Program-made: the position numbers and the translations under genes
Assembly: GCA_032622095.1 (NCBI GenBank)
Contig: CP136065.1
Span: 217,290,151 to 217,354,150, forward strand
Direction of reading: 5' to 3'
DNA length: 64,000 bases
Source of the DNA: Siphonodentalium dalli
Taxonomy: Eukaryota > Mollusca > Scaphopoda > Gadilida > Siphonodentaliidae
Shown here: one piece after another, positions 22,983-36,279 of the stretch
How positions within the stretch are numbered: the stretch's first letter is position 1
Layout of the letters: each line of letters begins with the position of its first letter
Notes under the pieces: generated by a model
Told to the model about the DNA's origin: nothing
The model's input: only the letters and a program-made list of their open reading frames with translations
The model's database searches: none

Positions 22983-23398
22983 TGACCCGCCATATCAAAT
23001 CCAGTCGGGATTTTTTTTTACCCTGTGCCAATGCGTTCTCTTATATATATGCGAGTCGACCATAGGTCGCCTCGCATATATAAGAGAATGCATTGGCCTA
23101 ACAATTTTTTACAATTTTAATAATTTTTTCTTGTATTCTTTAACAATTTTATAATTTCACCCATACAGAGCCCCAGACAAACATGAGCGGGGCTCCCTGC
23201 AGGGTAATGGATGTTTTTTTATTTTATGTCCTAAAAATTGTAAGAAACATTTATTTAAAAAAAATTGAAAAAAAATGTTAGGCCAATGCATTCTCTTATA
23301 TGCGAGGCGACCTATGGTCGACTCGCATATATAAGAGAATGCATTGGCACAGGGTAAACAAAATCCCGACTTACGACTGGATTTGATGTGGCGGGTCA
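22983..23398. mobile_element. hairpin-bearing foldback element, copy A5
   Basis: Duplicate of A3, again with the inverted interior relative to A2/A4. The left terminus lost CGTAAGTC, reading CCAGTCGGGA. Confidence 0.88.
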
Positions 23399-23757
23399 CA
23401 TATATATTAACATCACACATAGTATATGGTGGAGATTTAATGACCGTATTCGTCGATATGCAATTGATCTTAATACCAATTAAGGTTTCCTTCCAGGAAA
23501 TTGAACATGTAAGATCAATTTTCTATAGGAAGAGACGTGCTTCACTGTTCATTTTAAATATTGGCCTGTGGTGGTTTTATTGCGACTTGAAAACTGATCA
23601 GATCACATAATAGTTGATATAAGCCTGGATATTTCGCTTACATCGAACACATAAGATACAGAGACAGTCAGACTGATGACAAACATACCGTATGTGTGCG
23701 GAATATGGCTTAAGTTAGAGGGTTGAATTATGAGTCACACTTAACATTGACATAAAC

Positions 23758-24036
23758 CATAGGTTGGGAAAATCTGCTGTAAACATTTCAAAAACTTTCA
23801 AAAACATATTTATTCCGAAATATTTTTAATACTGATTGTATTAGTTGTTGAAAATCGACTATAATCAAGATGGTTATTGGCGTCGTTTTAGAAACATCAG
23901 CGCAGGCATTATTATATTTTTCAAAAATATATATGTTCTGAATGTTTCATTCACACACTGTTTTTTCTAAAATCACCAAATAGCCAAACCACCAGCATCA
24001 TAGCATATTAACAGGACTACATGAACAGGGGTGAGC
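23758..24036. mobile_element. family C element, partial, copy 2
   Basis: Duplicate of 16740-17015 with few substitutions, ending at the ACCAGCATCATAGCATATTA terminus. Confidence 0.65.
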
Positions 24037-24991
24037 CTGTGTGTTTATGTATGAACGTAATCCAATATTTTGATGTTTGGATTCCATATAGGATCGTACA
24101 GTATCTAAGCTCCTGCTATACATTGGGAGCAGGGACTATAATGGTTGCAGTCCACTGTTTGTACACGACGGGCGCGATGAATGTCTTCCTGGAGTCATGG
24201 ACCCTGTTCTTCAATATATAGAGCAACAGAGCGTCTCTGTTCACCATAAGTTCTTATTTATAAGCAATTGACTTCTTGTCAACTCCTTGATGGAGTTTGG
24301 TGGGTTCAATCTAAAGTCGCGTGATATGATATTTAAACGCGGTCGATCGATTTAAATTTCCCTGCAGTCGCCCGACCACACGCTGGTGACGTCCGGCTTC
24401 GCGCACATTAGTTTAGTGTACTCACTGACTTTTGTACAATCTGTTCGCGGGAATTCCGTGAATAATGAAACTACATAATGATACATACGCAATTAACTCG
24501 CAATCTGTTTGGGTGATTTATCTGACGGTTGCGATGTCAAACTATTTACCGGGTTCAGACATAGTCAGCGAATCTGTAATAGCATGGTGCGAAAACCACG
24601 AGGTATATATCATGTCAACGTACGGGAGAAGCAGAGATGTCAATGTCATATTATTTATATTTGACATTATAATTCGTGTTGAATATTTGTCTCTGAAACA
24701 CGCATTCTGATTGGTCGAGAGCTGCTAACTTTAGTTTTCGATTCACCAGCATCGGCCGCTGATTGGAGGACAACTATTGAATTGAGCACGTTGTCTTTGT
24801 TACCATGTTGATTAGGATATTCGGGAATGAAAACAGTTTGTGAACTCGCCTGCGCCGAATATCCAACCCAATAGAGTAAGTTTATCTCCTAAATGACGAT
24901 CTCCAAATCCACTGTTGAGAAGTTTATCATATATGTATAGTCTCGAAGTCGACGCACCCATGATGTTTGTGGGTTTTGTTGAGATGAGATT

Positions 24992-25150
<159 letters not shown>

Positions 25151-26158
25151 TGACGAGGAACGGAACATTGACACCTTTCGCATAATGAACTACTATACTG
25201 ATAAGAATTGCGAAGTTATGGAACTTATAATAGACAGTTTAAGCACAACGTACGTGTAACTTGTAACTTGTGTTGCCATTGCCAGCGACAGTCACCTGAC
25301 TCGTGCGACCATTTATACTACACATACACGATCATTCCGTTAAAAGGTTTGTGTCCAACGTGTAGCACAGCGAACTTGCAGCAAAGAGGACAAATCCAAT
25401 GTTCTATTTTAATAACCGAATGAGCGACCACCGATATGCAGCCAGTGGCACAATGGGATTTGCTTCAGCGGGGAAAAAATCTTATTTTGATTGCAGAATA
25501 TTAAGCTTATTAGTTCAGTGTTGATAGCATATTGTTACCAGGAGACTATTTCTTACACACGATTCTGTAAGTTGGGCCGCTGTCTATAGGAATCGGGAGC
25601 TAAATGTGTTCTAGAGTCGGGGAGCGAGTACACCGTGGAATGCTAAAGGTGAAGGTAACTGAAGAATGACCTTCACCTGATACATGCGACGCGTTATTAA
25701 AGGATGACATCGCGTTTATTTGATTTGTACATCATATCTAAATAATTTAAACTGGTGAATGAATGGAGGAATGGATTTTTGTGAGCGGGAAATTTATTTA
25801 ACTAGCTGCTGTAGTTCTGGGTTTTTCCAGATCAAATTTGGCTGTGGGATAGCCCTGTCGTACACTTGGGGATTTATTTAAAAAAGTAAACACATGACCT
25901 ATCATTTTTCTTGAATTTTCGTGATCAAATGGTGTCAATCTAGCTGGGTAAACATCACTGGTATGGCCTGCAGGCTTCAATTCAGTGAATTTGGCCGAAA
26001 CGTTAACACATGGGAAACCATTTAGTTCAGTGATTCCTATAAGCGTGTATGTTTGGCTCTGAAGTGTTCTCGCCATGTGCAGCTACATATCAATACATTT
26101 TTAACACACGTTACAAGTTACACGTAAGTGTTGCTACACCTGGCTAATATGTCCTCCC

Positions 26159-26504
26159 TTAAAGGGGGACTGTACAATAAATCCGGCCATTTATGGGACC
26201 AACTCATTTTATACTCAACATAATATATTCAACAAATGAATGAATCTGGGCCATGGATTAGTGCAAAATACACTCATTGCTCTATGAACTATGCAAACAA
26301 CTTGGTAATTATAATGAAATGAATTTATGAGTCATAAACTCATTTTCTTTATAATTACCATGTTGTTTGTATCGGTCACAGAGCATTGAGTGTAATTTGC
26401 TCCAATCCAAAGCTAAAATTCATTCATTTGTTGCATATATTATGTTGAGTATAAAACGAGATGGTCCCATAAATGGCCGGATCTAGTATTTAGTACCCCT
26501 TTAA
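26159..26504. mobile_element. TTAA-flanked foldback element (family F), complete, copy 2
   Basis: Duplicate of 18893-19228, with TTAA at both edges and two complementary arms. Confidence 0.85.
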
Positions 26505-26811
26505 CAAACTATTGTCATATACAGAACATAGAATGCGACGGTGAACCTGGTTCTAATCCAAATAAGCTCGGTTTTGTGATCCACGCGCAGGGGAGATAAC
26601 CTGATTCGTGTATCTCTATAAGTTTGTCAGTTGCTTCCGGTGGTTTGTGTTCCGGGGTTCCGGAGTGCAGTGGAGTTATTTTCTAGTACAATTACCGCCA
26701 CCCCACATCCCGTGACATTTTTAGTCAATCCGTAAAACTGACAACTTGAAAGTCGTGATAAGGTCAAACGATTAAAACGATGACAAATCACAATAAACCA
26801 GGCAGATAATG

Positions 26812-27190
26812 TAAGTAAGTAATGCTTTATTATTCTCAGCCATTATACATGAGAAAACGTATATACACTATATACAAATTAGACTTTTCAGGGTTTGTTC
26901 CGAATATTGAAACTTACTGTAATTACAAGTATACATAAATAAAATACCATGGAAACAATAATCAGTTACGATCCAATATTGCATTATCATATCCGGAATA
27001 GAAAAATATAATTTCGACAGACATATCTAAAGATTCTAAGCGAACCAAAAAGGAAATTACATTAGGTAGACATCATGGCCAATATATATATATATAGTTG
27101 AAGCCAAGATGTTATAAATAACCATAATTTGTACATCAATTACGTTAAACTATTAATTCATGTGTGACGATGTAATAATATTACATGATG
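26812..27190 (-). mobile_element. 3' end of a second non-LTR/SINE family, insert in copy 2
   Basis: GTAAGTAAGTAATGCTTTAT and CTCAGCCATTATA with ACGTATATACACTATATACA match the start of a related segment at 30567-30735. Read on the minus strand this is a 3' end closing in AATAAAGCATTACTTACTTA, a tandem tail. It is absent from the matching site in copy 1 (after AATAAACCAGG), although a local deletion in copy 1 could also contribute. Confidence 0.6.
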
Positions 27191-27227
27191 CGCTTCCTAA
27201 CTCTCGGTGAAAGGGCTTCCTTTTTAA

Positions 27228-27370
27228 GGATGTCCCCGTAGCCGAGGTGGTTAGGTCGTGGATAAGATTATCACAGTCTGGGCTAGACGAGGTTGGCGCG
27301 GGTTCGAACACCGGCATGTATGAAAATCTGGACCGGTTTTCAAGCTTGGTTTGGTTTTAGGGACATCTCG
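27228..27370 (+). repeat. tRNA-derived SINE, copy 3
   Basis: Duplicate of the 19553 SINE with the A box GTAGCCGAGGTGGTTAGG and the B box GGGTTCGAACACC. Confidence 0.7.
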
Positions 27371-27546
27371 ATGTACCTTTCCGATCGACACATGGCCATT
27401 TCGATAATAAATGAGAATTTGTTCACGCTCACTGAGTTAAGGAAATATGAAGCAATAAACACTGATACTGAATCCCTGCCTCCATAACTCCAACATATAT
27501 ATACGCCAGTACCAGCAATCGTTTGGCCACAGATGCAATTTCGGTT

Positions 27547-27776
27547 ACTTTACTTTAAACATATTTTATTGTGAATTATTCAATTTACAAAGGGATTGGG
27601 GTACAAGTTACAGAAACTTACAAGACACCCCTCTCCCGATACAAAGTTGAAATTACAGTATTTGTTTACAAGATGACAGAGTGTTTACAATTGTGGTGTA
27701 ATACATAGAGTAACTGAAAATAAAGAAGATAAAGGTTATAATGGTAAGAGTGTGGACTGAGTGTGTTAATTTCGGT
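27547..27776. mobile_element. short insertion with target duplication
   Basis: Compared with copy 1 (GCAATTTCGGTTGAAGTGCA), copy 2 is split after AATTTCGGTT by about 230 bases, and AATTTCGGTT recurs at the far end. This is a clear 10-base duplication. The insert opens ACTTTACTTTAAACATATTT and contains TTGTGAATTATTCAATTTAC; it resembles a reversed retroelement tail. There is no coding potential. Confidence 0.8.
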
Positions 27777-27887
27777 TGAAGTGCATTGACATGTTTCCAG
27801 AATGGCAGATCAAGAATTTCGAAGGTAGTGGGTTCGAACCTAAGTTCAGACGCCCCCTTCCTAACTCTCGGTGAAAAGGCTTCCTTT

Positions 27888-28030
27888 TCAGTATGTCCCC
27901 GTAGCCGAAGTGGTTTGACCGTGGATAAGATTATTACTGTCTGGGCTAGACGAGGTTGGCGCGGGTTCGAACCCCGACATGGATGAGAATAGGGACCGGT
28001 TTTCAAGCTTGATGCAATTATGAAGCAATA
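27888..28030 (+). repeat. tRNA-derived SINE, copy 4
   Basis: Duplicate of the 19973 SINE: GTAGCCGAAGTGGTTTGACC and GGGTTCGAACCCCGACATGG. Confidence 0.7.
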
Positions 28031-28698
28031 AACACTCATACTGAGTCCGTGCCTCCATAACTCTGACATATATATAATATAACGTAGTCGTATCGTTGAC
28101 CCGACATATGTGTGTAATTTGATCAACGACCACCCCACGCATGGGACAGAATGAGATCTTATTAATAATAGACAGACTCGATCGCCCCAATCCGTCTGTT
28201 CCCATGTTCTGATTATGGAATTCGTGACTCCACGTCTACTGAATAAATCATCTGATAAACAGACCGTTACTTAATTTGACGTAAACATGACAATGCTCTA
28301 TTAGGCAAACTCAGATGAGTTCCCTCTTCAACGCATGAACTTATTAAGTCATGATTGATTTTCGTTTCGTTTGATGTGAGTTCCGACTATTTGTTTTCGA
28401 TGCTTCCGGCGTGCTAATTCATCTCCCATGTGATATAATTTCTCGCGAGATCAGACCAGCGTATCATTGATCATACGACAGATTTACTAAGGCTGTCTAT
28501 AATGTTGAAGATATTTTCGATAATGTCTACAGTTCAGCAATATACAATGTACAGTGCATAGGATCCGCGGTCGGAATATATTGATGATGTTTTTCTCTTC
28601 TTATCTAACTACAAATTTAAACATTAATTTAATTTGAAAAATAAAGTGATATAGTTAAATTATTTACGTAGCCATTATTGATGAAATTTTGCCACATT

Positions 28699-28830
28699 CA
28701 GGGGTGCCGGGTAGACGGCGGTCATTGGCCATGGCACTCCACGCAATACTTATATGAATATAATTTATATTATCATGTACATATTGTATTGTGAAATAAA
28801 GTTATTCTATCAATATTATCCTATATCTCT
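28699..28830 (+). mobile_element. 3' end of a non-LTR retrotransposon, copy 2
   Basis: Duplicate of 20785-20915, with the same relationship to the 3' end of the insertion at 45201-47266. Confidence 0.7.
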
Positions 28831-29107
28831 TCTCGGGCCCCACTTACAACAAAAAGGAGAAAAATTTGTCTATATATGTCATGACACGTTTGTATTATTT
28901 CCAAATAAACAAAACGGAAAGCCTGGTCTTATTTTGACTAAAATATTTTTAAAAGATAATTAGGAGTTTCAATTAAAAATTTAGTAATGTTCTAAAACGA
29001 GCCACATTTTCTGTCTCAGTCCGTAAAAAATGAAATAATAAATATATTTCTGATTTTAAATTTATTTTACATCGCCAAATTTATACAGAAAGTTCAGGGA
29101 GACACAC

Positions 29108-29830
29108 CCCACCTCTATTATATATGTCCGCGCATTGCTTATTTTCACGTACATCTCGTTGTAATGAACACTAGTTCAGTTGTAAACTATGCTGGTGCTT
29201 GCGGTTTCTACTAATCTGGTGAAACAATATAGTGAGTAACTGCGAAAAGTACAAGTGAGCTGTTATATATCCCACGTCATCGGTGTTAAAGATCAAAACA
29301 ATAGGTAATAAAGTTGTCCATCTATTGTTACCAACAACACCCGGAGACAAATTCAGTCTCATTCTTAGCACATCCGCATAATCATGTCTGGCACATTGAC
29401 ACGGTAGGACTGGAAAATCATTTACCTTATTTCCCAGCTATTTTATCGCCGAAACATCAATTGCGTTGTGAGATCCAATTTAGCATAACAAGTGTTGTAA
29501 CAGAGAACGAGATCTGACCGCAACTCCTGGTTCGTGCGGGTACTAAAGTACGAAGTATGTTCGTGACGTATGCACTCAGACGGTACCGATGAACGTTTTT
29601 GTATCTGCCCCCACATGGCGGACGATGTCGAGTGGTCAAACAACTTTCAAGTGAACTATGTTCTGCAATATTATTATTTCTATCTGATCAGCAAAGAGCT
29701 TGAAAATGAAAACGAAATATATTTGACGAAAAACAAATAAGAAGAAGAGAATCTGTCATTTATTTATCCGTTTGGCAAGCGGTTATCATTGTGAAACGAC
29801 CACCAGATATATCCACCGTTATATCGACTA
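29108..29830. other. no gene recognised
   Basis: Sequence to the right of the duplication. Short frames on both strands have no domains. Nothing else is seen. Confidence 0.4.
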
Positions 29831-29834
29831 GTGT

Positions 29835-30470
29835 TGATCATGCAACTCAGTGCCGATCCACACAGCGGTGGCAGGTGTTTAGTGTAAGTGATGCAACTCA
29901 CAAGTGCTGATCTACACGGCGGAGGGCGGTGTTAGTGTTGGTGATGCAACTCGCAACTGCCGATCGACACAGCGATGGACGGTGTTTAATATAAGTCATG
30001 CAACGCTGAACTGCCAATCTACACACTCATGCAACTCACAACTGCCGATCGACACAGCAGTGGACGGTCTTTAGTGTTAGTCATGCAAGTCACAACTGCC
30101 GATATACACAGCGATGGACGGTGTTTAATATAAGTCATGCAACTCTGAACTGCCAATCTACACACTAATGCAACTCACAACTGCCGATCGACACAGCGAT
30201 GGACGGTGTTTAATATAAGTCATGCAACTCTGAACTGCCAATCTACACACTAATGCAACTCACAACTGCCGATCTACACAGCGGTGGGCGGTGTTTATCA
30301 TTAGTGATGCAACTCATAACTACTGCTCTACACAGCAGTGGCCGGTGCTTGGTGGTGATAATGAAACTCACAACTGCTGATTTACACAGCGGTGGACAAT
30401 GATAAGTGGTATTCACGCAACTCACTCAAGCTGATCTACACATCAGTGGACGGTGTTCAGTGGTAGTCAT
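29835..30470. repeat. imperfect minisatellite
   Basis: Units built on ATGCAACTCACAACTGCCGA, TC-ACACAGCG-TGGACGGTGT and TTA-T-TAAGTC recur about eight times with variable length (roughly 60-120 bases). Some adjacent units are nearly identical (around 30000 and 30120-30240), which indicates recent slippage or exchange. Confidence 0.85.
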
Positions 30471-30566
30471 TGAACTGTTGAGCTGACATATTATATTTAT
30501 AGTCGATTTTCGATGATTAACAGTTCGAACTGATTTGTAGAAAATATTTCATTTATCGTAGTTGCG

Positions 30567-30735
30567 TTGTAAGTAAGTAAGTAGTAAGTGATGCTTTATT
30601 CTCAGCCATTATAATACATGGTACATGAGAAAACATATATACACTATATACAAATTAGAACTTTCCGGGGTATACATAGACAGAATACAATGCAGATAAT
30701 GCCACATTGACCTTCGTGGCTCATTTGTTGTATAT
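30567..30735 (-). mobile_element. 3' end of the second non-LTR/SINE family
   Basis: It shares GTAAGTAAGTA, TGCTTTATTCTCAGCCATTA and CATATATACACTATATACAA with 26812-27190. The tail is a GTAA tandem. Confidence 0.6.
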
Positions 30736-30744
30736 CATCATATG

Positions 30745-31200
30745 TGACCCGCCATATCAAATCCAGTCGTAAGTCGGGATTGTTTTTACTCTGTGCCAAT
30801 GCATTCTCTTATATATGCGAGTCGACCATAGGTCGCCTCGCATATATAAGAGAATGCATTGGCCTAACAATTTTTTATCATTTTTTTTAAATAAATGTTT
30901 CTTACAATTTTTAGGACATAAAATAAAAAACATCCATTACCCTGCAGGGAGCCCCAAACATATATAGAAGCATATACAAGAGTGTCGTCTGCTGATGTTT
31001 GTCTGGGGCTCTGTATGGGTGAAATTATAAAATTGTTAAAGAATACAAGAAAAAATTTATTAAAATTGTAAAAATTTGTTAGGCCAATACATTTTCTTAT
31101 ATATGCGAGGCGACCTATGGTCGACTCGCATATATAAAAGAATGCATTGGCACAGGGTAAAAAAATGCCGACTTACGACTGGATTTGATATGGCGGGCAC
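30745..31200. mobile_element. hairpin-bearing foldback element, copy A6
   Basis: Full-length copy in the A2 orientation with both hairpins. The right terminus is slightly eroded (GGCGGGCACATA). Flanks CATATG and CACATATTC fit a TA-rich target. Confidence 0.88.
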
Positions 31201-31849
31201 ATATTCATTTTATCTTCAGTATGATTCGCTTGAGAACGTAATTTGATGTAAAATGAGCACATTATATAGCTTTAATAATCAACATGACTTTTACAGTAAA
31301 ATGCCCTATCTCTTTCCGGCAGAACTACCATATAATCTGTACTACTTCCTTTAGGCCAAAGAAAACAAAATTGGTTCGGGTTTTCCTACCCAACATATTT
31401 TAAGCCCCTAACTTAAAATGTTTTCACGATTGTTTTTCTCAATTTATTTTATAAAAAAACAATCAATGTGTCAGAATGGGCTGTTATCTGTCATAACATT
31501 GTGTCGTTTTCAGTTTATACAAATATAATCAAAATTGATGTAATCGATATCTTGCAGAAGACCTACTTTTACCTACTTGTACCGACCGCAATTTTTTTCT
31601 GACATGTAAGCCGAACTAGACAATATTTGTCTTTGGACTTATGAAGACTCTTTTTGAGGCAAGTTTACCAGAGAAACACATGCTACAATGATACTGTCTT
31701 ATTGGAGCGATTATTAATGTGAATTTTTTTTATTTTCTAAAAAATAGTAATATTTCCTGTTCGCGTAATAACGTTTGGCAAAAATATATCCCAGTGATAG
31801 AAGCTCGTGTTTACTGATATCCCTGACTATAGGAAGAGTTCCACACTGT
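31201..31849. other. AT-rich spacer
   Basis: No gene or repeat recognised. Confidence 0.4.
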
Positions 31850-32022
31850 TTAAAGGGGTACTGTACACTGAATCAGGCCATCTATGGGACCATCTCCTTT
31901 TATTCTCAACATAATATAGGCAGCAAATGGATGAATTTGATCCATGGATCAGTGCAAAATACACTCGTGTGCTCTATGAATGATGTAAACAACATGGTAA
32001 TTATAATGAAAATATGTTTATG
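31850..32022 (+). mobile_element. left arm of a family F element, cut by element A7
   Basis: TTTAAAGGGGTACTGTACAC begins the left arm of the TTAA foldback family and runs to GGTAATTATAATGAAAATA. Element A7 starts right where the right arm should follow, so A7 either inserted here or removed it. Confidence 0.75.
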
Positions 32023-32443
32023 ATTTTTTTTACCCTGTGCCAATGCGTTCCCTTATATATGCGAGTCGACCATAAGTCGCCTCGCATATATAAGAAAATG
32101 CATTGGCCTAACAATTTTTTATAATTTTTTTAAAATAAATGTTTCTTACAATTTTTAGGACATAAAATAAAAAACATCCATTACCCTGCAGGGAGCCCCA
32201 CACATATATAGAAGCATATAAAAGAGTGTCGTCTGCTCATGTTTGTCTGGGGCTCTGTATGGGTGAAATTATAAAATTGTTAAAGAATACAAGAAAAAAT
32301 TATTAAAATTGTAAAAAATTGTTTGGCCATGCATTCTCTTATATATGCGAGGCGACCTATGGTCGACTCGCATATATAAGAGAATGCATTGGCACAGGGT
32401 AAAAATTTCCTGACTTACGACTGGATTTGATATGGCGGGTAAC
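32023..32443. mobile_element. hairpin-bearing foldback element, copy A7
   Basis: The left terminus lacks TGACCCGCC and begins at the T-run before ACCCTGTGCCAATGCG. Both hairpins and the right terminus (GATATGGCGGGTAACA) are present. A trailing fragment at 32470-32525, GCATTGGCACAAGG followed by GGAAGCTCCAGTCATGGAAG, is a family B end. Confidence 0.85.
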
Positions 32444-32525
32444 ATATTCGTTTTATCTTCAGTATGATTCGCTTGCATTGGCACAAGGTTTTCGCAAAAT
32501 GTCTGGAAGCTCCAGTCATGGAAGG

Positions 32526-33764
32526 GTTAAGTTTAGTAGATATTTGCGTTTTAAGCATCGTGATAGATATATTCTTAAATAAACCTATACGATCAATGTC
32601 GACAATTAACGATATATAACATATCCTCTTTGAGATCTTGAAAAGAACCATACAATATAACATCCTAGTCAATTAATTTACCAATGGAGACTGACTTCAA
32701 AGACGCTAAATTAATGTTGGTGGAATAAGCCCCAGCAACGGATATGGGATATCGCTTTCATGGCCATCCCTCGTATAATTTCTTATCGTTCCCACGCCAG
32801 CGGACATTGAACCAACTATAATCACTGTTTTTTGCCGGGATCAATTTCATATGTGTGGAGTCCCTCTACAGTACCAGATACATGGAAATTGTCTGACTGA
32901 CATCAATCTAGCTAGGACTAATTTGGTAAATATAGATGGGATTTGTCAAATGAAGATGCCCCACATAATCACGATGCTCTGGCTCTGGGAGCTGTGTCTT
33001 CGTATATTAATATAACTTTCATTGACGTTTGGTGTATAAGGGTGTGTTTACATTGCTGTATACAGTTCTACACGCACACAAGTGTAAACGGGTTGATATA
33101 GAAATGCACACAGAAAGAAAACGGTATTCGTTCGTGTGAGCAAAAATCATGTCCGTTATAATTCACGGTCAACACCGAGGCATTGCGACAGTCAAATCTG
33201 ATTAATAGTTACTGGGGCTTAGCGAATGTGCACACTTAATCTTTCTTTGTCATTTCAACCCATGTATTTCACACTGTGTAAGCGAGAACCTGTGTACTGG
33301 TAGATGAAGTGGACATGTACACTGTTGTTTATTGTGTATTCATATGTAATTTGTTCTCATGCGCCTTTCATTCTTTCTTCGAACCATTATAACTGGTGTA
33401 AGAATAAACTGCTTTGGTCTGCTGATAGTTGATTAATTTTTTGTCTGGCCTAAACTGACACGACTCATAGTGAATTGTCAATTACCAAAGTACTGATGAG
33501 CGCGCGTTCATTATCAGTAATCATGGTGTGATCACAGTAATCTGCGACACGTCACTTCACACATATCTGTATACAGATCTACAGCAATGTAAATGCACCC
33601 TAACCGACGTGGTTTCGCTGGATGAGCCTAATGGCTGTATCAATGGTATAGCTTGAAGCGAGTTAGAGTATATATATGGTTCAATGTTAACATTATAAAG
33701 GCGACTCATAATTATAAGTCACAATCATAAGACAAGTGTATGTTAATAACAGGCAATTCTTCAA
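32526..33764. other. no gene recognised
   Basis: Mixed-composition sequence without a supported ORF, RNA or clear repeat. Confidence 0.4.
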
Positions 33765-33769
33765 GGATT

Positions 33770-34025
33770 GTCCACTTATAAATGGACAATCGGTACCTAA
33801 AATGGTCATTAATAAATGGACAATCCAACCACGCGTGGCACGCGAGCCCGCGGGATTGTCCACTAAATGAAGACATGTTTTGTTAATCCTGCATGATAAA
33901 TAATGTTAATTTGCTAAATAACAGTGATTTGTATGAGAAGAAGTGTTTTTGACGAAATAACGGAGATATTTGAAGAAGAGTTTTTGACGAAATAACGGAA
34001 ATGTTCGAAGAAGTGTTTTTAAAGC
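33770..34025. repeat. inverted GGATTGTCCA motifs and a short direct repeat
   Basis: AGGATTGTCCACTTATAAAT with ATGGACAATC forms a stem. Two more copies (ATGGACAATCCAACC and GGGATTGTCCACTAAATGA) follow within 100 bases. At 33935-34020 the unit GTTTTTGACGAAATAACGGA occurs twice, flanked by GAAGAAG. Confidence 0.6.
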
Positions 34026-34950
34026 TACCAGGCGGGGATGGCTATCTCTGAGCTATTTAAGTAAAACATATTATATTGTACCTTCTTTCCCAGATTATTC
34101 CGATCGATACATTCAACTAAGTCCCTTAGCGATTTGAAGCTTTCGAGACCCCACGCCAAACAAGCATCATGGTCGAACATGTTCTATATCGAGCCTGTAT
34201 ATGCCAGACGTGTCGCTTCTGGTGTTCGTGCATTAATAAAATGCCAGATATCACACAGACTTGACTAATTTCCGCATCCGTAAGAGAAGACATGTTTTGG
34301 ACTGGCCTTAAGTGTCCTGAAAGCAGACAGTTTGACTGCGCTTATCACTACTCACTTGTCTGGCCCGTTAACAATGAACCGCTCGCGCGCAGGTGATTAA
34401 TGTTGTCAATTATTGGTGTGGCCATGTAAATACATGTATTTTACATACAGAAATTACATGCATGTGTGTATCCACCCTTACGCTTGTTTAATATCGTATA
34501 TATGCTAGCTGTATAGCTTGATGAAGAATTATTACCTTAATGGTCAAATGGGTGTTTTTGGGCGAGACCATGTAAAACCAGATACCGGGGCGGTTCAGAT
34601 TGTCAAAACTAAATTCGATCTTCAAGCATAACAGACTTCTCTTGCCCTAGGCGACCCCACCTATTTGTAAATGGTCAATTATTGAATATGTAATGTACTC
34701 TGCGTGTAATGGAGGACAATAACGGTATATAATTGTTTTCTAAGTGTATACATAAAGCACAAACACTTAAAACAACATGGAAATCAGGTCGAATTTATGA
34801 GCAACGAAAGTTGCCCCATAATATAGTCAGCATGAAATAAGTTTGCTACTCGTGTGTAGCATCCACACTCGGTGTTGTACAGAGTTTATCAACAATCTAT
34901 ATAGTTGTTTACGAACAGTCACGATTTTCCACCACACCAGGACGAACAGC
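34026..34950. other. no gene recognised
   Basis: No supported features in this interval. Confidence 0.4.
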
Positions 34951-35452
34951 ATATATCACGGTGGGGAATAACGTGATTTCGAGTTGAAGAGTATCACGCA
35001 TTCAAATTGGCCGAGCTATCTAGGCGATCGCAAACGCCACCAGAAACTAGGAAAATGTAATAATCTAGGGCAATGATATATTAAATAATAATTTTAGTAA
35101 CCAAACAGGCTGATACCCCATTTCTGTCAAAACTCACAGTTGTATTCCCTAACATTATGACCAATGTAGTCAGTCGAAGGATTTTCCTGGATGAATGGAC
35201 TGATGTATTACACGAACCTCCGACTGGTAACTTTGGTCAGAATGTTATAGCAAACTACTGAGTATTTCCGAACAAATAAGGTATCAACTTGTTTTAAAAA
35301 TAAACTAGCATATGCTCGTAACAATCAAAATGCTATATTTTGTGTCAGTTCCTCATATACTATGTTTTTGTGCATTTGCAGTCGCTTCGCCCATTTTGAA
35401 TGCGTGGTACTCACCAACATCGAAACCACGTGATTCCCCACCGTATATATAT
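34951..35452. mobile_element. inverted-repeat element, family D
   Basis: The left end ATATATCACGGTGGGGAATA continues ACGTGATTTCGAGTTGA-GAGTA-CACGCATTCAAA. The right end is its reverse complement, from TTTGAATGCGTGGTACTCAC to TGATTCCCCACCGTATATAT. An inner inverted pair (ACATTATGACCAA with TTGGTCAGAATGTTA) makes it largely symmetrical. There is no coding capacity; it is MITE-like. Confidence 0.75.
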
Positions 35453-35506
35453 AGTCTGATAGTTTTCGACGGGCAAAGCTAGCAGTTATAAATCTAAACC
35501 TCCGTC

Positions 35507-35625
35507 ACTCACTCCCTCACTCATTCCCTCACTCCCTCACACACTCACTATCTTACTCACTCACTCACTCACTCCATCACTCCATCACTCAATCCCCCAC
35601 TCCCTCTCTCACTCATGAACATCAG
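35507..35625. repeat. CACTCCCT/ACTC-rich low-complexity tract
   Basis: Degenerate CACTCACTC and CACTCCCTC units form a simple-sequence tract. Confidence 0.8.
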
Positions 35626-36279
35626 GCATGGACAGTTCAGCTATATTATCTTGTATGTACTGTGCTGAAATGTTTTGTCTTGAAAAGATTTGATATTTGT
35701 TATTAACATTAGTAGCAGACCCCTCAATAAAACGGCCACATCGGCGCGACTGAAATATTTGGTCTCGATAATATATGTAAATTTAAACGAGGTACATGTA
35801 ACACACTACTAAATTAAAAGTTCACTCGTCAGCTGACACATGCTTTCATTCTTACTATTTTAAAAGACTCGAGGTTACGGGAGAATGAAAATTCAAAGAT
35901 AACTTATCGACCTTCTCTGAACTATCCGGCTGCATGCTCATTCATTGCAGTAGTTGTATAGAAGTTTCTGAAAAGATTTGCTCATTTATCTCCAAAAACG
36001 ACACCCACGCAGTAAATATTTGCCCGACCAGAGCATAAATCGAACCAATGATCCCATTCATGGTTGGTCTATTGAGAAAGTACTTTATAGTGAGCAGTGT
36101 TATTATCAGGTTTCGATTTTGGTTGGGCCCCAGAAAACGTATGAATATCACGTAAGATAAAGATTAAAGCCACGTGGTGGTTTGAAGGTCCACACTATTC
36201 TCGCTTTTGTTACATCGTGGTCCGGTTCCAAGGACCGACATAGGTCGATATACATGTTAAATACTCCTATACTGACTCT
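35626..36279. other. no gene recognised
   Basis: Overlapping 60-70 residue frames on both strands, none with features I trust. Confidence 0.4.

Noticed and set aside
29835-30470. CRISPR-like array
   Set aside because: Units are imperfect, vary in length and lack unique spacers of constant size; the setting is eukaryotic, so it is a minisatellite.
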